From: Clostridiales bacterium
GTDB lineage: Bacteria > Bacillota_A > Clostridia > Saccharofermentanales > Saccharofermentanaceae
Reading direction: 5' to 3'
Length of the DNA stretch: 64,000 nucleotides
NCBI GenBank assembly: GCA_024695545.1
Contig: JAILHZ010000052.1
Span: 53,588 to 117,587 of the forward strand
Under the pieces are notes generated by a model. That model searched no databases. It saw only the letters and a program-made list of their open reading frames with translations, and was not told the DNA's origin. The position numbers were made by a program, and so were the translations under genes. Below, piece by piece: positions 38,088 through 46,419 of the stretch (the stretch's first letter is position 1; every line of letters begins with the position of its first letter).

Positions 38088-38981
38088 ATGAAGAAGCCCG
38101 TTTTTGTCGGTTCAGCTGTAGCGCTGGTCACACCTTTTAACGAAGGAGGTGTCGATACTAAAAAACTCAAGGCTCTTATTGACTTCCATTTAGCACATAA
38201 GACAGATGCGATCCTGGTAGCAGCAACCACAGGTGAAGCGGCTACCATGCCGGATGAAGAACACCTTGCCACGATCCGTACAGTTGTTGAGTATGTGGAT
38301 GGACGTGTTCCGGTTATCGCCGGTACAGGCAGTAACGATACGGCACATGGTATCAAGCTGGCAAGAGAAGCTACAGCAATCGGAGCAGATGCTCTTCTGA
38401 CCGTTACACCTTATTACAATAAGACATCCCAGGAAGGTATCTATCGTCATTTCAAGGCTACCGCCGAGGTGACGGATCTTCCGATCATCGTTTATAACGT
38501 TCCGTCCAGAACGAATCTGAATATTGCTCCTGCAACATATAAGAGACTTTCTGAGATTGAGAATATCGTTGGCGTGAAGGAATGTAACATGAATCAGGTT
38601 CCGGAGACGGTAAGCCTTTGTGGCGATGACCTGATCCTTTATTCCGGTGAGGACGGTCTGGTCGTTCCGCTTCTTTCTATGGGCGGTAAGGGCGTTATTT
38701 CCGTTGCAGCGCACATTGTTCCTGAGACGATGCATGACATGGTTATGGCATTCCTCAATGGTGATGTTGCAGGTGCAGCGAAGACTCAGGCGGATATCAT
38801 TCCTCTGGTAAAAGCACTTTTCTCTGATGTGAATCCGATTCCGGTCAAGGAAGCTCTTAATATTCTCGGCTGGGATATCGGCCAGTGCCGTATGCCGCTC
38901 TGTGAGATGAGCGCCGAGGGAAGAGAGAAGCTTGCGGAAACACTTGCCAAGTATGATCTCTCCTTCCACGGAAACAAGTAA
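38088..38981 (+). CDS. dapA: 4-hydroxy-tetrahydrodipicolinate synthase
   Basis: A 297-residue TIM-barrel aldolase that condenses pyruvate with aspartate semialdehyde, the first committed step to lysine and diaminopimelate. The Schiff-base lysine is Lys164 (VGVKEC). Tyr136 and Arg141 lie in VYNVPSRT, and the Thr pair is at 47-48 (AATTGE). TVTPYYNKTSQEG is standard. It leads an operon with dapB (11 bp apart). lysC, an upstream enzyme in the pathway, lies at 51082. Confidence 0.97.
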   Translation: MKKPVFVGSAVALVTPFNEGGVDTKKLKALIDFHLAHKTDAILVAATTGEAATMPDEEHLATIRTVVEYVDGRVPVIAGTGSNDTAHGIKLAREATAIGADALLTVTPYYNKTSQEGIYRHFKATAEVTDLPIIVYNVPSRTNLNIAPATYKRLSEIENIVGVKECNMNQVPETVSLCGDDLILYSGEDGLVVPLLSMGGKGVISVAAHIVPETMHDMVMAFLNGDVAGAAKTQADIIPLVKALFSDVNPIPVKEALNILGWDIGQCRMPLCEMSAEGREKLAETLAKYDLSFHGNK

Positions 38982-38992
38982 GGAGTACGACT

Positions 38993-39757
38993 ATGTCTGA
39001 AACAAGAATCTTTTTGAGCGGCTGTATGGGCCGTATGGGCCGCGTGATCACGGAGATGGTCGATGGATATGATGACTGCGTGATCGTAGCCGGTTCTGAT
39101 GTTGTTGAGAATCCTCTGTCGAAGTTCCCGATCTATAAGGATCCGATGGAGTGCAAGGAAGAGTTTGATGTAATCATCGATTTTTCCCATGTCAGTGCTT
39201 TTGCGGGAATCACAAAGTTTGCTGAAGTGAACGGAAAACCGATCGTTATGTGTACGACAGGCCTTTCCGAGGAGCAGAAGGCAGATCTGAAAGCACTTTC
39301 CGAGAAGGTCGGCGTTTTTTATTCGGGAAACATGTCCCTCGGCATCAATGTGCTGATCAATCTGGTCAAGAAGGCGGCAGCGCAGCTGTATCCGGATTTT
39401 GATATTGAACTTGTGGAAGAGCATCACAACCAGAAACTGGATGCTCCGTCCGGAACAGCTCTGATGATCGCTGATGCCATGAATGATACTCTTAATGGTC
39501 AGCTCGAGTATGTCTATGAGCGCCAGTCCAGACGTCAGAAGCGTGAGAAGAAGGAGCTTGGTATCCATTCTATCCGCGGAGGCAATATTGTCGGTGAGCA
39601 TAAGGTCATGTTCGTCGGTGGCGAAGAGATCCTGACGATCTCCCACAGTGCGCAGACCAGAAGTGTTTTTGCCAGAGGTGCGGTAACCGCTGCGAAGTAT
39701 ATGCTCGGCAAAGCACCGGGAATGTATGATATGCAGAAAATGATCGGAAACGATTAA
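38993..39757 (+). CDS. dapB: 4-hydroxy-tetrahydrodipicolinate reductase
   Basis: A 254-residue NAD(P)H-dependent reductase acting directly after DapA. The dinucleotide-binding motif is FLSGCMGRMGRVI (usual GxxGxMG with a Cys). The substrate site EEHHNQKLDAPSGTAL has the catalytic His and Lys. Next come IHSIRGGNIVGEH and a C-terminal ALGxx-like helix. The N-terminal domain is a little short, as in many Clostridia. Confidence 0.97.
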   Translation: MSETRIFLSGCMGRMGRVITEMVDGYDDCVIVAGSDVVENPLSKFPIYKDPMECKEEFDVIIDFSHVSAFAGITKFAEVNGKPIVMCTTGLSEEQKADLKALSEKVGVFYSGNMSLGINVLINLVKKAAAQLYPDFDIELVEEHHNQKLDAPSGTALMIADAMNDTLNGQLEYVYERQSRRQKREKKELGIHSIRGGNIVGEHKVMFVGGEEILTISHSAQTRSVFARGAVTAAKYMLGKAPGMYDMQKMIGND

Positions 39758-39797
39758 CCAATAACGATACGGAAATAGAAACGGGAGGATAGATTAA

Positions 39798-40268
39798 ATG
39801 GTTCGTTATTTATTAGACGCCGGTACGGCAGATGCACAGGCAGGTGGTGGCGGAAGTGCGCTCATCATGGTAGCGATTTTCGCAGTATTTATTATTCTGT
39901 GGTATGTGATCGCTCTGCGTCCGCAGAGAAAGAAAGAGAAGGAACTTCGTGCCAAGGTCGATAAGATGCGTCCGGGTGATACAGTTATCACGATCGGCGG
40001 TCTGGTCGGTAAGGTTGCCAATATCCGTGATGATGAGGTCACGATCATGACTTCTGCAGCAAATACTCTGGTTACATTCAAGAAGAATGCGATCAATACG
40101 GTCGTTTCCAGAGATGCAAAGCCGGAAGCAGCAAAGACAGCTGATTCTAAGGAAGAGAAGAAATCCGACAAGATTGTTCTGAAAAAGAAAGAGAAAGCGG
40201 AAACAGAAGAAGCTCCTGCAGCAGAAACAGTAAAGGAAGAAACTGATCTCGGCGAAATCAAAGAATAA
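39798..40268 (+). CDS. yajC: Preprotein translocase subunit YajC
   Basis: A 156-residue single-pass membrane protein accessory to SecYEG/SecDF. The TM (about 20-42, ALIMVAIFAVFIILWYVI) is followed by the family signature RPQRKKEKE and the small domain VDKMRPGDTVITIGGLVGKV. The C-terminus is an extended charged tail (Lys/Glu/Ala-rich, about 105-156), longer than in E. coli (110 total). It lies between dapB and dnaG, away from its usual tgt-secDF context, although tgt is only 3 kb away. Confidence 0.92.
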   Translation: MVRYLLDAGTADAQAGGGGSALIMVAIFAVFIILWYVIALRPQRKKEKELRAKVDKMRPGDTVITIGGLVGKVANIRDDEVTIMTSAANTLVTFKKNAINTVVSRDAKPEAAKTADSKEEKKSDKIVLKKKEKAETEEAPAAETVKEETDLGEIKE

Positions 40269-40280
40269 AGGACATAATAC

Positions 40281-42152
40281 ATGAGCAACGGCCGCGGCGG
40301 AATACCCAATGAAGTAGTGGAAGAAATCATTTCCCGAAGCGACATCGTTTCGGTCGTAGGTCAGTATGTGCAGTTTACGAAGAGCTCCGGACAGAATATG
40401 TTCGGGCTCTGTCCGTTTCATTCAGAAGATACGCCGTCATTCTCCGTATCCGTAAATAAGCAGATTTATTACTGTTTCGGATGCCATAAGGGCGGCAATG
40501 TCGTCAACTTTATTATGGAGATCGAGCATCTGTCATACTTTGAGGCGCTTAAATTCCTCGCCGAGAAGTCCGGTGTGACGATTCCTGAGCCGGATGACGC
40601 GAATTACAGAAAAGAAGAGCAGCTTCGGAAGCGCCTGAAATTGGTGCTTCTTGAGGCTGCTCGCTATTATTATAAGAGCTTCAAGTCCGAAAAAGGCGAA
40701 GAAGCCAGAAAGTATCTCCAGAAGCGTGCGATCGCGCCGGCTACGGCAACGAAGTTTGGTCTGGGATATGCTCCGAATGAGTGGAGCGGTCTTTATAATC
40801 ATCTCGTCAGCAAGGGATTCAGTCAGAATGAGATCCAGAAATCCGGTCTTTTCGTTACGAAGAACGGAAAGACATTTGACCTGTTCCGCGGACGACTGAT
40901 GTTCCCGATCTTTAACGCGATGGGAGAACTGATCGCTTTCGGAGGCCGTATCATAGGTGACGGCCAGCCGAAGTATGTCAATTCTCCGGAAACACCCGTA
41001 TACTCCAAACAGAGAAACCTGTATGCGCTGAATTTTGCAAAACAGGCCAAGATGAAGCAGATCATTGTTGTTGAGGGCTACATGGATGTTATCTCCATGC
41101 ATCAGGCCGGTGTGACGAATGCAGTCGCTTCACTGGGAACTGCTTTGACGGAAAGGCAGCTCGATCTTCTGGAACGTTATTGTGAAGAAGTAGTGCTTTT
41201 CTATGATTCTGACCGTGCCGGTCAGAACGCTGCCGTTCGTGGCCTTAAGATGCTTATGGAGCGGAAAAAGAAGCATACTGGTATGACGACTCAGGTCAGA
41301 GTCGCTAAAGTTCCGAACGGTAAAGATCCGGATGAGTTTATCCGTGAGTTCGGAAAGGAAGAATTTGCCAAAGTTGTTGATCAGGCTGTGCCTGTACTCG
41401 ATTATCTCGTGGATTCCGCACATCATCAGAGCATGGAGAGCGGAAGATTTGATCCTGTCGTCTTCCAGCAGCTGATCTCCACATATCTTTCCTGGGAGGA
41501 TAACATGATCCTCCGTGAAAGAGCTGCTTATAAGGCTGCCCAGATCCTCGGCGTTTCCGCTCAGTCTGTCATGTCCGAAGCAGGGAAGAAATCTTCTCAG
41601 AGTCATGAAGAGAAGATAAACAATTCGAAACGTGTCGTGGAAAAGCAGAATGCGCTCCTTCCCGAGAAACAGCTCGGAGAGACAGCATCGCGTGATGAAC
41701 TTGTGCTTATCTGCCTTCTTGCGACGCTCGGTGCCGAGTACAGTACGTTTGTCGCTAAATTCGGTGAAGAACCGCTGGAGACGGATTTTTCCATGGGATC
41801 TATGCGAACGATCGTCAAGCAGGTCCTGCCCGTTCTGAAAGAAGGCAAACTGGACGCAAACGGTCTTCTTCTGGCAGGAGACAATCTGATCCTGAACCAG
41901 CGTCCGGCAAGAGATACGTTATCCGAGGCGCTTATGAGCGTTAAATACGGCGATGATCTGGAATCGCTGATGAACTTCACGAAAGATTATCTTTACCGTG
42001 TGAGAATGTCTGTATATACCAAGCAGAAAGATCTTCTGGCGAAGAGACTTGATACGATGCCGGAAGGATCTGACCGTGATGCGACAGAGAGACTTCTGAG
42101 ATCTACGCTTGCATATCTTTCTGAATTGAAGAAGAAAATGGGGAAACGGTAA
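40281..42152 (+). CDS. dnaG: DNA primase
   Basis: A 623-residue primase making RNA primers at the replication fork. The CHC2 zinc site is Cys44, His47, Cys65 and Cys68 (CPFH...CFGC). The Toprim core has VVEGYMDVISMHQAG and VLFYDSDRAGQNA. A C-terminal DnaB-binding region begins near residue 450. Its stop overlaps the trmK start (TAATG). In most Firmicutes rpoD follows; it does not here. Confidence 0.97.
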   Translation: MSNGRGGIPNEVVEEIISRSDIVSVVGQYVQFTKSSGQNMFGLCPFHSEDTPSFSVSVNKQIYYCFGCHKGGNVVNFIMEIEHLSYFEALKFLAEKSGVTIPEPDDANYRKEEQLRKRLKLVLLEAARYYYKSFKSEKGEEARKYLQKRAIAPATATKFGLGYAPNEWSGLYNHLVSKGFSQNEIQKSGLFVTKNGKTFDLFRGRLMFPIFNAMGELIAFGGRIIGDGQPKYVNSPETPVYSKQRNLYALNFAKQAKMKQIIVVEGYMDVISMHQAGVTNAVASLGTALTERQLDLLERYCEEVVLFYDSDRAGQNAAVRGLKMLMERKKKHTGMTTQVRVAKVPNGKDPDEFIREFGKEEFAKVVDQAVPVLDYLVDSAHHQSMESGRFDPVVFQQLISTYLSWEDNMILRERAAYKAAQILGVSAQSVMSEAGKKSSQSHEEKINNSKRVVEKQNALLPEKQLGETASRDELVLICLLATLGAEYSTFVAKFGEEPLETDFSMGSMRTIVKQVLPVLKEGKLDANGLLLAGDNLILNQRPARDTLSEALMSVKYGDDLESLMNFTKDYLYRVRMSVYTKQKDLLAKRLDTMPEGSDRDATERLLRSTLAYLSELKKKMGKR

Positions 42153-42811
42153 TGGAGGAGAACATCAGTTTATCACCCCGTTTAAGTACCATAACCGATA
42201 TGATCCCCGTAAGTGATACTATCGTCGATGTCGGATCTGATCACGGGAAACTCAGTGAATTCTGTTTATCATCTAACCGATGCAGATTTGTCATTGCGAC
42301 GGATATCCATGCTCTTCCGGCCGAGAGGACCCGTGAACGTCTTTTGGATTATAAGGACAGATGCGAAGTAAAAGTGACCGACGGTCTTTCAGGTGTGGAT
42401 CTTAAAGAAGATATGACGGCCGTGATCGCCGGAATGGGCGGTCTGGAGATCTGTAAGATCCTTTCCAATGCCGGGGAATCGAAGATTCCATCCGGAATGA
42501 AATTTGTACTTCAGCCGCAGAGATCGTTCTATGAAGTGCGGTCGTTCTTATGTGAGAATGGTTTTGCTATACTGGATGAGAAGATTGCTATGGAAAAGGG
42601 ACATTTCTTCTACATAGTGATCCTGGCTGAGTACACAGGTAAAGAATATACGTTAACTGATGAAGAAAAGTTTCTGGGACCGGTGATATTACGGAACCGT
42701 CCCGAATACTACAGCGAATATATCGCACATGAGAAGATGCTTTTTACGAAAAAAGCACTGGGAGATCCGTTATGTGCGGAGATTCTTAAGAACTGGGAGA
42801 AATACTTATGA
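42152..42811 (+). CDS. trmK: tRNA (adenine(22)-N1)-methyltransferase
   Basis: A 219-residue SAM-dependent enzyme of the YqfN/TrmK family. Opening LSPRLSTITDMIP is followed by the SAM-binding motif VDVGSDHGKL, then ATDIHALPAERT and AGMGGLEICKIL. The order trmK-nif3 is well conserved in Firmicutes. It overlaps both dnaG (1 base) and nif3 (ATGA). Confidence 0.94.
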   Translation: MEENISLSPRLSTITDMIPVSDTIVDVGSDHGKLSEFCLSSNRCRFVIATDIHALPAERTRERLLDYKDRCEVKVTDGLSGVDLKEDMTAVIAGMGGLEICKILSNAGESKIPSGMKFVLQPQRSFYEVRSFLCENGFAILDEKIAMEKGHFFYIVILAEYTGKEYTLTDEEKFLGPVILRNRPEYYSEYIAHEKMLFTKKALGDPLCAEILKNWEKYL

Positions 42812-43575
42812 GTGATTACTATGTAAAAGACGTCATTTCGGCAATGGAGAAGATCGCTCCAACGGAACTGGCCTGTGAATGGGACCGTATCGGTCTTATG
42901 ATCGGTGACACGAATTCTCAGGTGAAGGGCGTGCTTCTTGCCCTGGATGCGCAGTCGCAGGCGATCGATGAGGCGCTTAATTGCGGTGCGAATATGATCA
43001 TTACGCATCATCCGTTGTTCTTCGAACCGTTAACATCAGTCGATTACCAGACTCCGAGGGGAGCCAATGTCCGAAAACTCATCAAGAACGATATTCAGCT
43101 TTATTCGGCGCACACGAATCTGGATAAAGCACCAAATGGCGTCAACCATGCGCTGGCTACGGCTCTGGGACTTGTGATGCAGATCAGCCTTGAGGATGTG
43201 GAAGTCGGATTGTGCGGAAGTGTCGGACAGTCTTCCGTATCTCTTTTCGGATTTGCTGATATGGTAAAGGAAAAACTCGCTGCAAGTGGTCTGATCCTCA
43301 ACACGGACGAAGATAAGGAAGTATCCCGTGTCTTTGTGCAGGGCGGTGCTTTTGAAGAAGAATCGATCCCTGTTCTTAAGTCTTATCGTGTCGATGTGGT
43401 CGTAACCGGAGAGATGAAGCATCACAACATGATCGACCTCGAAGAATCCGGTATAGCAGTCATTGCCGCAGGCCATGAAGTCACAGAACGCATAGTGCTT
43501 CCGAGTTTGAAAGAACAGCTTTTGAACATATTGCCGAATTTACCTGTTTCCGTATATAACGGGCACAAATGGTGA
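42808..43575 (+). CDS. Nif3-like dinuclear metal-centre protein
   Basis: A 255-residue DUF34/NIF3 protein. Metal ligands appear in ITHHPLFF (His pair), HTNLD, and near the C-terminus AGHEVTER (His and Glu). It lacks the long inserted domain found in some Gram-positive homologues. Related proteins have been linked to GTP cyclohydrolase-like folds and tRNA metabolism, but function is not settled. Translation is coupled to trmK by ATGA. Confidence 0.92.
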   Translation: MSDYYVKDVISAMEKIAPTELACEWDRIGLMIGDTNSQVKGVLLALDAQSQAIDEALNCGANMIITHHPLFFEPLTSVDYQTPRGANVRKLIKNDIQLYSAHTNLDKAPNGVNHALATALGLVMQISLEDVEVGLCGSVGQSSVSLFGFADMVKEKLAASGLILNTDEDKEVSRVFVQGGAFEEESIPVLKSYRVDVVVTGEMKHHNMIDLEESGIAVIAAGHEVTERIVLPSLKEQLLNILPNLPVSVYNGHKW

Positions 43576-43607
43576 CAAAATTGCTAGAAGATTACACCTT
43601 GTTCGAT

Positions 43608-43613
43608 TATAAT
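43608..43613 (+). promoter_or_regulatory. -10 box of rnpB
   Basis: TATAAT, 13 bases before the predicted RNA start. The best -35 at 17-bp spacing is only TAGAAG. Confidence 0.5.
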
Positions 43614-43626
43614 GTATATGTTTTCT

Positions 43627-43977
43627 GAGCTGGACCGGATGATCGCGGGCACAGGTTGCCGAAAGGCCGTGCGTGAGGAAAGTCCGGGCTCCATAGGACA
43701 AGGGTGCCGGGCAGTTCCCGGTGAAGGTAACTTTAAGGAAAGTGCAACAGAAAAGAAAACCGCCTGTTCCTTCGGGAATCGGTAAGGATGAAAAGGCGAG
43801 GTAAGAGCTCACCGGCGGTGCGGTAACGTACCGGCCTTGTAAACCCCACCCGGAGCAACGCCATGGAAAGACATTACTGTGGTCCGCAGGTCTTGAGGAG
43901 GCGGCTTGAGCCGGAACGAGATTTCCGGTCTAGATAGATGATCATCTGCGACAGAACCCGGCTTACAGGTTCAACTC
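43627..43977 (+). ncRNA. rnpB: RNase P RNA
   Basis: The catalytic RNA that trims tRNA 5' leaders. The universal core is present: GAGGAAAGTCCGGGCTCC near the start, ACAGAAA in the middle, GTAAACCCCACCCGGAGCAA, and GATAGATGATCATC followed by CGACAGAACCCGGCTTACA near the end. The ends pair as P1 (GAGCTGGACC with GGTTCAACTC, two mismatches). About 350 nt. The exact ends are estimated to within a few bases. Confidence 0.95.
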
Positions 43978-43998
43978 GGAAAATGTTATTTGAGGAAC

Positions 43999-44021
43999 AC
44001 ATCACTGCGCTGCAGTGATGT
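43999..44021 (+). other. Perfect 10-bp hairpin between rnpB and purM
   Basis: ACATCACTGC, loop GCT, then the exact complement. A-rich sequence, not a T-run, follows. It could stabilise or mark the 3' end of rnpB precursor, or shape the purM leader. Confidence 0.5.
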
Positions 44022-44048
44022 CGAAATAAGAGAAAGAAGGATGAACAC

Positions 44049-45221
44049 ATGGCAGAATCGTATTTGAGTCGAGGAGTTTCTCCAACGAAGGATGATGTAA
44101 AGAAGGCAGTAGCTAACCAGGACAAAGGTGCTTTTCCGGGCGCTTTCTGTAAGCTGATCGATGATCTTGCCGGTGATCCGGATTATTGTACAGCGATCCA
44201 TGCGGATGGTGCAGGCACAAAGTCTTCCGTCGCATATATTGCATATCGCGAGACAGGTGACCTGAAGTGGTTCCGCGGAATCGCGCAGGACTCTCTGGTA
44301 ATGAATACCGATGACCTTGCTTGTGTAGGTGCTCTTGAGAAGCTTTCTCTTTCAAATACGATCGGACGTAATGCGCACCGTGTTGACGGCAAGTGCATCG
44401 CTGCTGTTATCGAAGGTTATAATGATATCGTTGCCAAGCTTCAGGGCATGGGATTCGATATTTCCATGTGCGGCGGTGAAACGGCGGATGTCGGTGACCT
44501 CGTCAGAACCCTGATCGTCGACTCAACACTCGTTACCCGTGTTGCTAAGAAGAATGTCGTAAATGCTGCGAATATCAAGCCCGGTCATGTAATTGTCGGT
44601 ATTGCTTCCTTTGGTCAGGCAACTTACGAAGATTCGTATAATTCCGGTATTTCCAGTAACGGTCTTACCGCTGCACGTCATATGCTCCTTTGCAAGGATT
44701 ACCTCAAGGAGTATCCGGAATCTGTTTCCGAGACGATTCCTGAGGATAAGGTTTACTGCGGCAAGTTCCGTCTGACGGACAAGCTCCCGAACAGTGAGCA
44801 GACGGTTGCCGAGGCGATCCTTTCCCCGACGAGAACATTCCTTCCGGTTATCCGTGATGTTCTTGATGCATACAGATCTTCCATCTCAGGCATTATTCAC
44901 TGCACCGGCGGCGGACAGGCAAAGTGCCGTGATTTCGGAAAAAACATCCGCATTATTAAGGATAATCTTTTTAATCTCCCGCCGATCTTCCAGGCGATCT
45001 ACGAATCCGGTGAGATCCCGATGAAGGAGATGTACCAGGTATTCAACTGCGGCCACAGAATCGAGTTCTACTGTGATGAGGCTGTTGCCCAGGGTATTAT
45101 CGATATCGCAGGCAAGTACAACATTGATGCACGTGTTGTTGGTCATGTCGAGGCTCTTCCGGAAGAATCGGAGAATCAGGTAGTGATCCGTGCAAACGGC
45201 GAAGAGTATATCTACGGCTGA
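44049..45221 (+). CDS. purM: Phosphoribosylformylglycinamidine cyclo-ligase, long form resembling the Bacteroidetes type
   Basis: A 390-residue AIR synthase/PurM-superfamily enzyme of purine synthesis that closes the imidazole ring of FGAM using ATP. Family marks: HADGAGTKSS, AQDSLVMNTDDLACVGA, CGGETADVGDLVRT, SSNGLTAARH, IHCTGGGQAKC and VFNCGHRIE. It is longer than the usual 340-350-residue Firmicutes PurM, and these phrases resemble the form I recall from Bacteroidetes. No other pur gene is next to it. It starts 28 bp after a perfect hairpin and is followed 3 bp later by a lipoprotein gene. The enzyme name is firm at superfamily level; exact activity is likely. Confidence 0.88.
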   Translation: MAESYLSRGVSPTKDDVKKAVANQDKGAFPGAFCKLIDDLAGDPDYCTAIHADGAGTKSSVAYIAYRETGDLKWFRGIAQDSLVMNTDDLACVGALEKLSLSNTIGRNAHRVDGKCIAAVIEGYNDIVAKLQGMGFDISMCGGETADVGDLVRTLIVDSTLVTRVAKKNVVNAANIKPGHVIVGIASFGQATYEDSYNSGISSNGLTAARHMLLCKDYLKEYPESVSETIPEDKVYCGKFRLTDKLPNSEQTVAEAILSPTRTFLPVIRDVLDAYRSSISGIIHCTGGGQAKCRDFGKNIRIIKDNLFNLPPIFQAIYESGEIPMKEMYQVFNCGHRIEFYCDEAVAQGIIDIAGKYNIDARVVGHVEALPEESENQVVIRANGEEYIYG

Positions 45222-45224
45222 GAA

Positions 45225-46136
45225 ATGAAATCTATGAAGATGAGAAGACGGACATCTGTGATGATCGCATCGGTATTGCTTGCGATTTTACTGGTTTCGT
45301 CTTCTTGTTCTTTGGGATCACTTCCGTCCAGAACAACCACGGACAGTTCTGTTTCCGATCCGGAAACTTCAGAAGTATCTGAAACAACCTACAGACATCC
45401 TCTGGATACCGTGGATCCGAATGAATCCACTGCGGAAACGACAGAGGAATCCGGAAAGAGTAAGGAATTCAAAGACATTTCAGAAGAGTATATGAAAGTT
45501 CTTCAGACCGGAGATCCGACTTCTGTAATGGAGAAGTTCAGAATTAGTTCCGGGGATTTCCTTGCACCGATATTTGCCTGTTATGTGGAGATCTTTACTA
45601 CTCTTTTCACAAATATGGATTATAACTTCGGTGCGCTTTCTTCCAAGGGTTATACGGAATGCGATCTTGATGTGACTTGCAGGATTCCGAACGTAAAAGC
45701 CTGTGTTGATCTTGTGCTTGCGGATGAAGATTTCATGCTTGAGGTCAGCAGGGAGTGGGTTCTTGCACAGGTGAACGGCTATAATTCCCAGGCAGCAATT
45801 GATGCATATGCCAATATGGTCAATAATATCCTTCTGGAAGCCCTGCGCAGGATTAATGAAGGTGAATTTACGGAAAAAACCATCTATTCCGGATATTTCA
45901 GTTTCCACGATAACGGTGATGGCGACTGGGTATGCGTCGCAACCCCCGATTTTGTAAAAGTATGCAATAAGGATGACTATATGTGGAAGCTGATATACTT
46001 AGATCCTGTTGCTGAGTATTCTTTGATGAGCAGTACCGGAGCCGTGCTTGTATCAGAGGGAACAGTCAATCAAAAGGATCTTGATGAATGTCTCAGCAAG
46101 AAGCAAAAAGAGATTGTTGAAGAAGATTCGCAATGA
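45225..46136 (+). CDS. Lipoprotein of unknown function
   Basis: A 303-residue lipoprotein. The signal ends at the lipobox VSSSC (Cys about 28). Residues about 30-85 are a Ser/Thr/Glu-rich spacer (TTTDSSVSD; STAETTEES). The rest is an acidic globular domain (about 85-280) with a pattern like the small DUF5105-type domains: a helix (EEYMKVLQTGDPTSVMEKF), then strands such as CDLDVTCRI and long helices. It shares plan, not clear sequence, with the lipoprotein at 887-2065. Start codons at 45225, 45234 and 45240 are all possible; no good ribosome binding site decides between them. Confidence 0.75.
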   Translation: MKSMKMRRRTSVMIASVLLAILLVSSSCSLGSLPSRTTTDSSVSDPETSEVSETTYRHPLDTVDPNESTAETTEESGKSKEFKDISEEYMKVLQTGDPTSVMEKFRISSGDFLAPIFACYVEIFTTLFTNMDYNFGALSSKGYTECDLDVTCRIPNVKACVDLVLADEDFMLEVSREWVLAQVNGYNSQAAIDAYANMVNNILLEALRRINEGEFTEKTIYSGYFSFHDNGDGDWVCVATPDFVKVCNKDDYMWKLIYLDPVAEYSLMSSTGAVLVSEGTVNQKDLDECLSKKQKEIVEEDSQ

Positions 46137-46150
46137 ATTAAAAAAATGTG

Positions 46151-46179
46151 TTGACAGAGTGAATTATCATCGTTATAAT
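46151..46179 (+). promoter_or_regulatory. Consensus promoter of tRNA-Lys
   Basis: TTGACA (46151-46156), exactly 17 bp, TATAAT (46174-46179). It is a perfect sigma-A match, with the tRNA beginning at 46218. Confidence 0.9.
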
Positions 46180-46217
46180 AATCAACGTTCGCTAAGGAAA
46201 ACCTTGAACGCGGATAT

Positions 46218-46293
46218 GTACCTTTAGCTCAGTTGGTAGAGCAACTGACTCTTAATCAGTGGGCCCAGGGTTCGAGTCCCTGAAGGTGCACCA
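46218..46293 (+). tRNA. tRNA-Lys(CTT)
   Basis: A complete 76-nt cloverleaf. Acceptor GTACCTT pairs with AAGGTGC. The D arm is GCTC/GAGC. Anticodon stem ACTGA/TCAGT holds loop CTCTTAA with anticodon CTT. T arm is CAGGG-TTCGAGT-CCCTG. CCA is encoded. Confidence 0.96.
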
Positions 46294-46294
46294 G

Positions 46295-46330
46295 AAAAGA
46301 CCATCTAATTAGATGGTCTTTTTCTTTTTC
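46295..46330 (+). terminator. Terminator of tRNA-Lys
   Basis: A 14-bp perfect palindrome arm AAAAGACCATCTAA with its complement (46309-46322) leads into further T-rich sequence. It starts right after the CCA end. Confidence 0.9.
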
Positions 46331-46362
46331 GAAAAACAAAGACTGTCTCCTATAATAGAATG

Positions 46363-46371
46363 TGCTATAAT
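46363..46371 (+). promoter_or_regulatory. Extended -10 promoter of metY
   Basis: TGC then TATAAT (46366-46371), about 49 bp before the ATG. A second TATAAT lies at 46351-46356. The leader is too short to hold a SAM riboswitch. Confidence 0.5.
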
Positions 46372-46419
46372 TTAGACTTGTAACGCAAGAAATTGCCGTT
46401 TTGTAAGGAGGAAGTTTGA

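Noticed and set aside
46372..46419. SAM riboswitch before metY
   Set aside because: Leader of about 40 bases is too short and has no S-box core.
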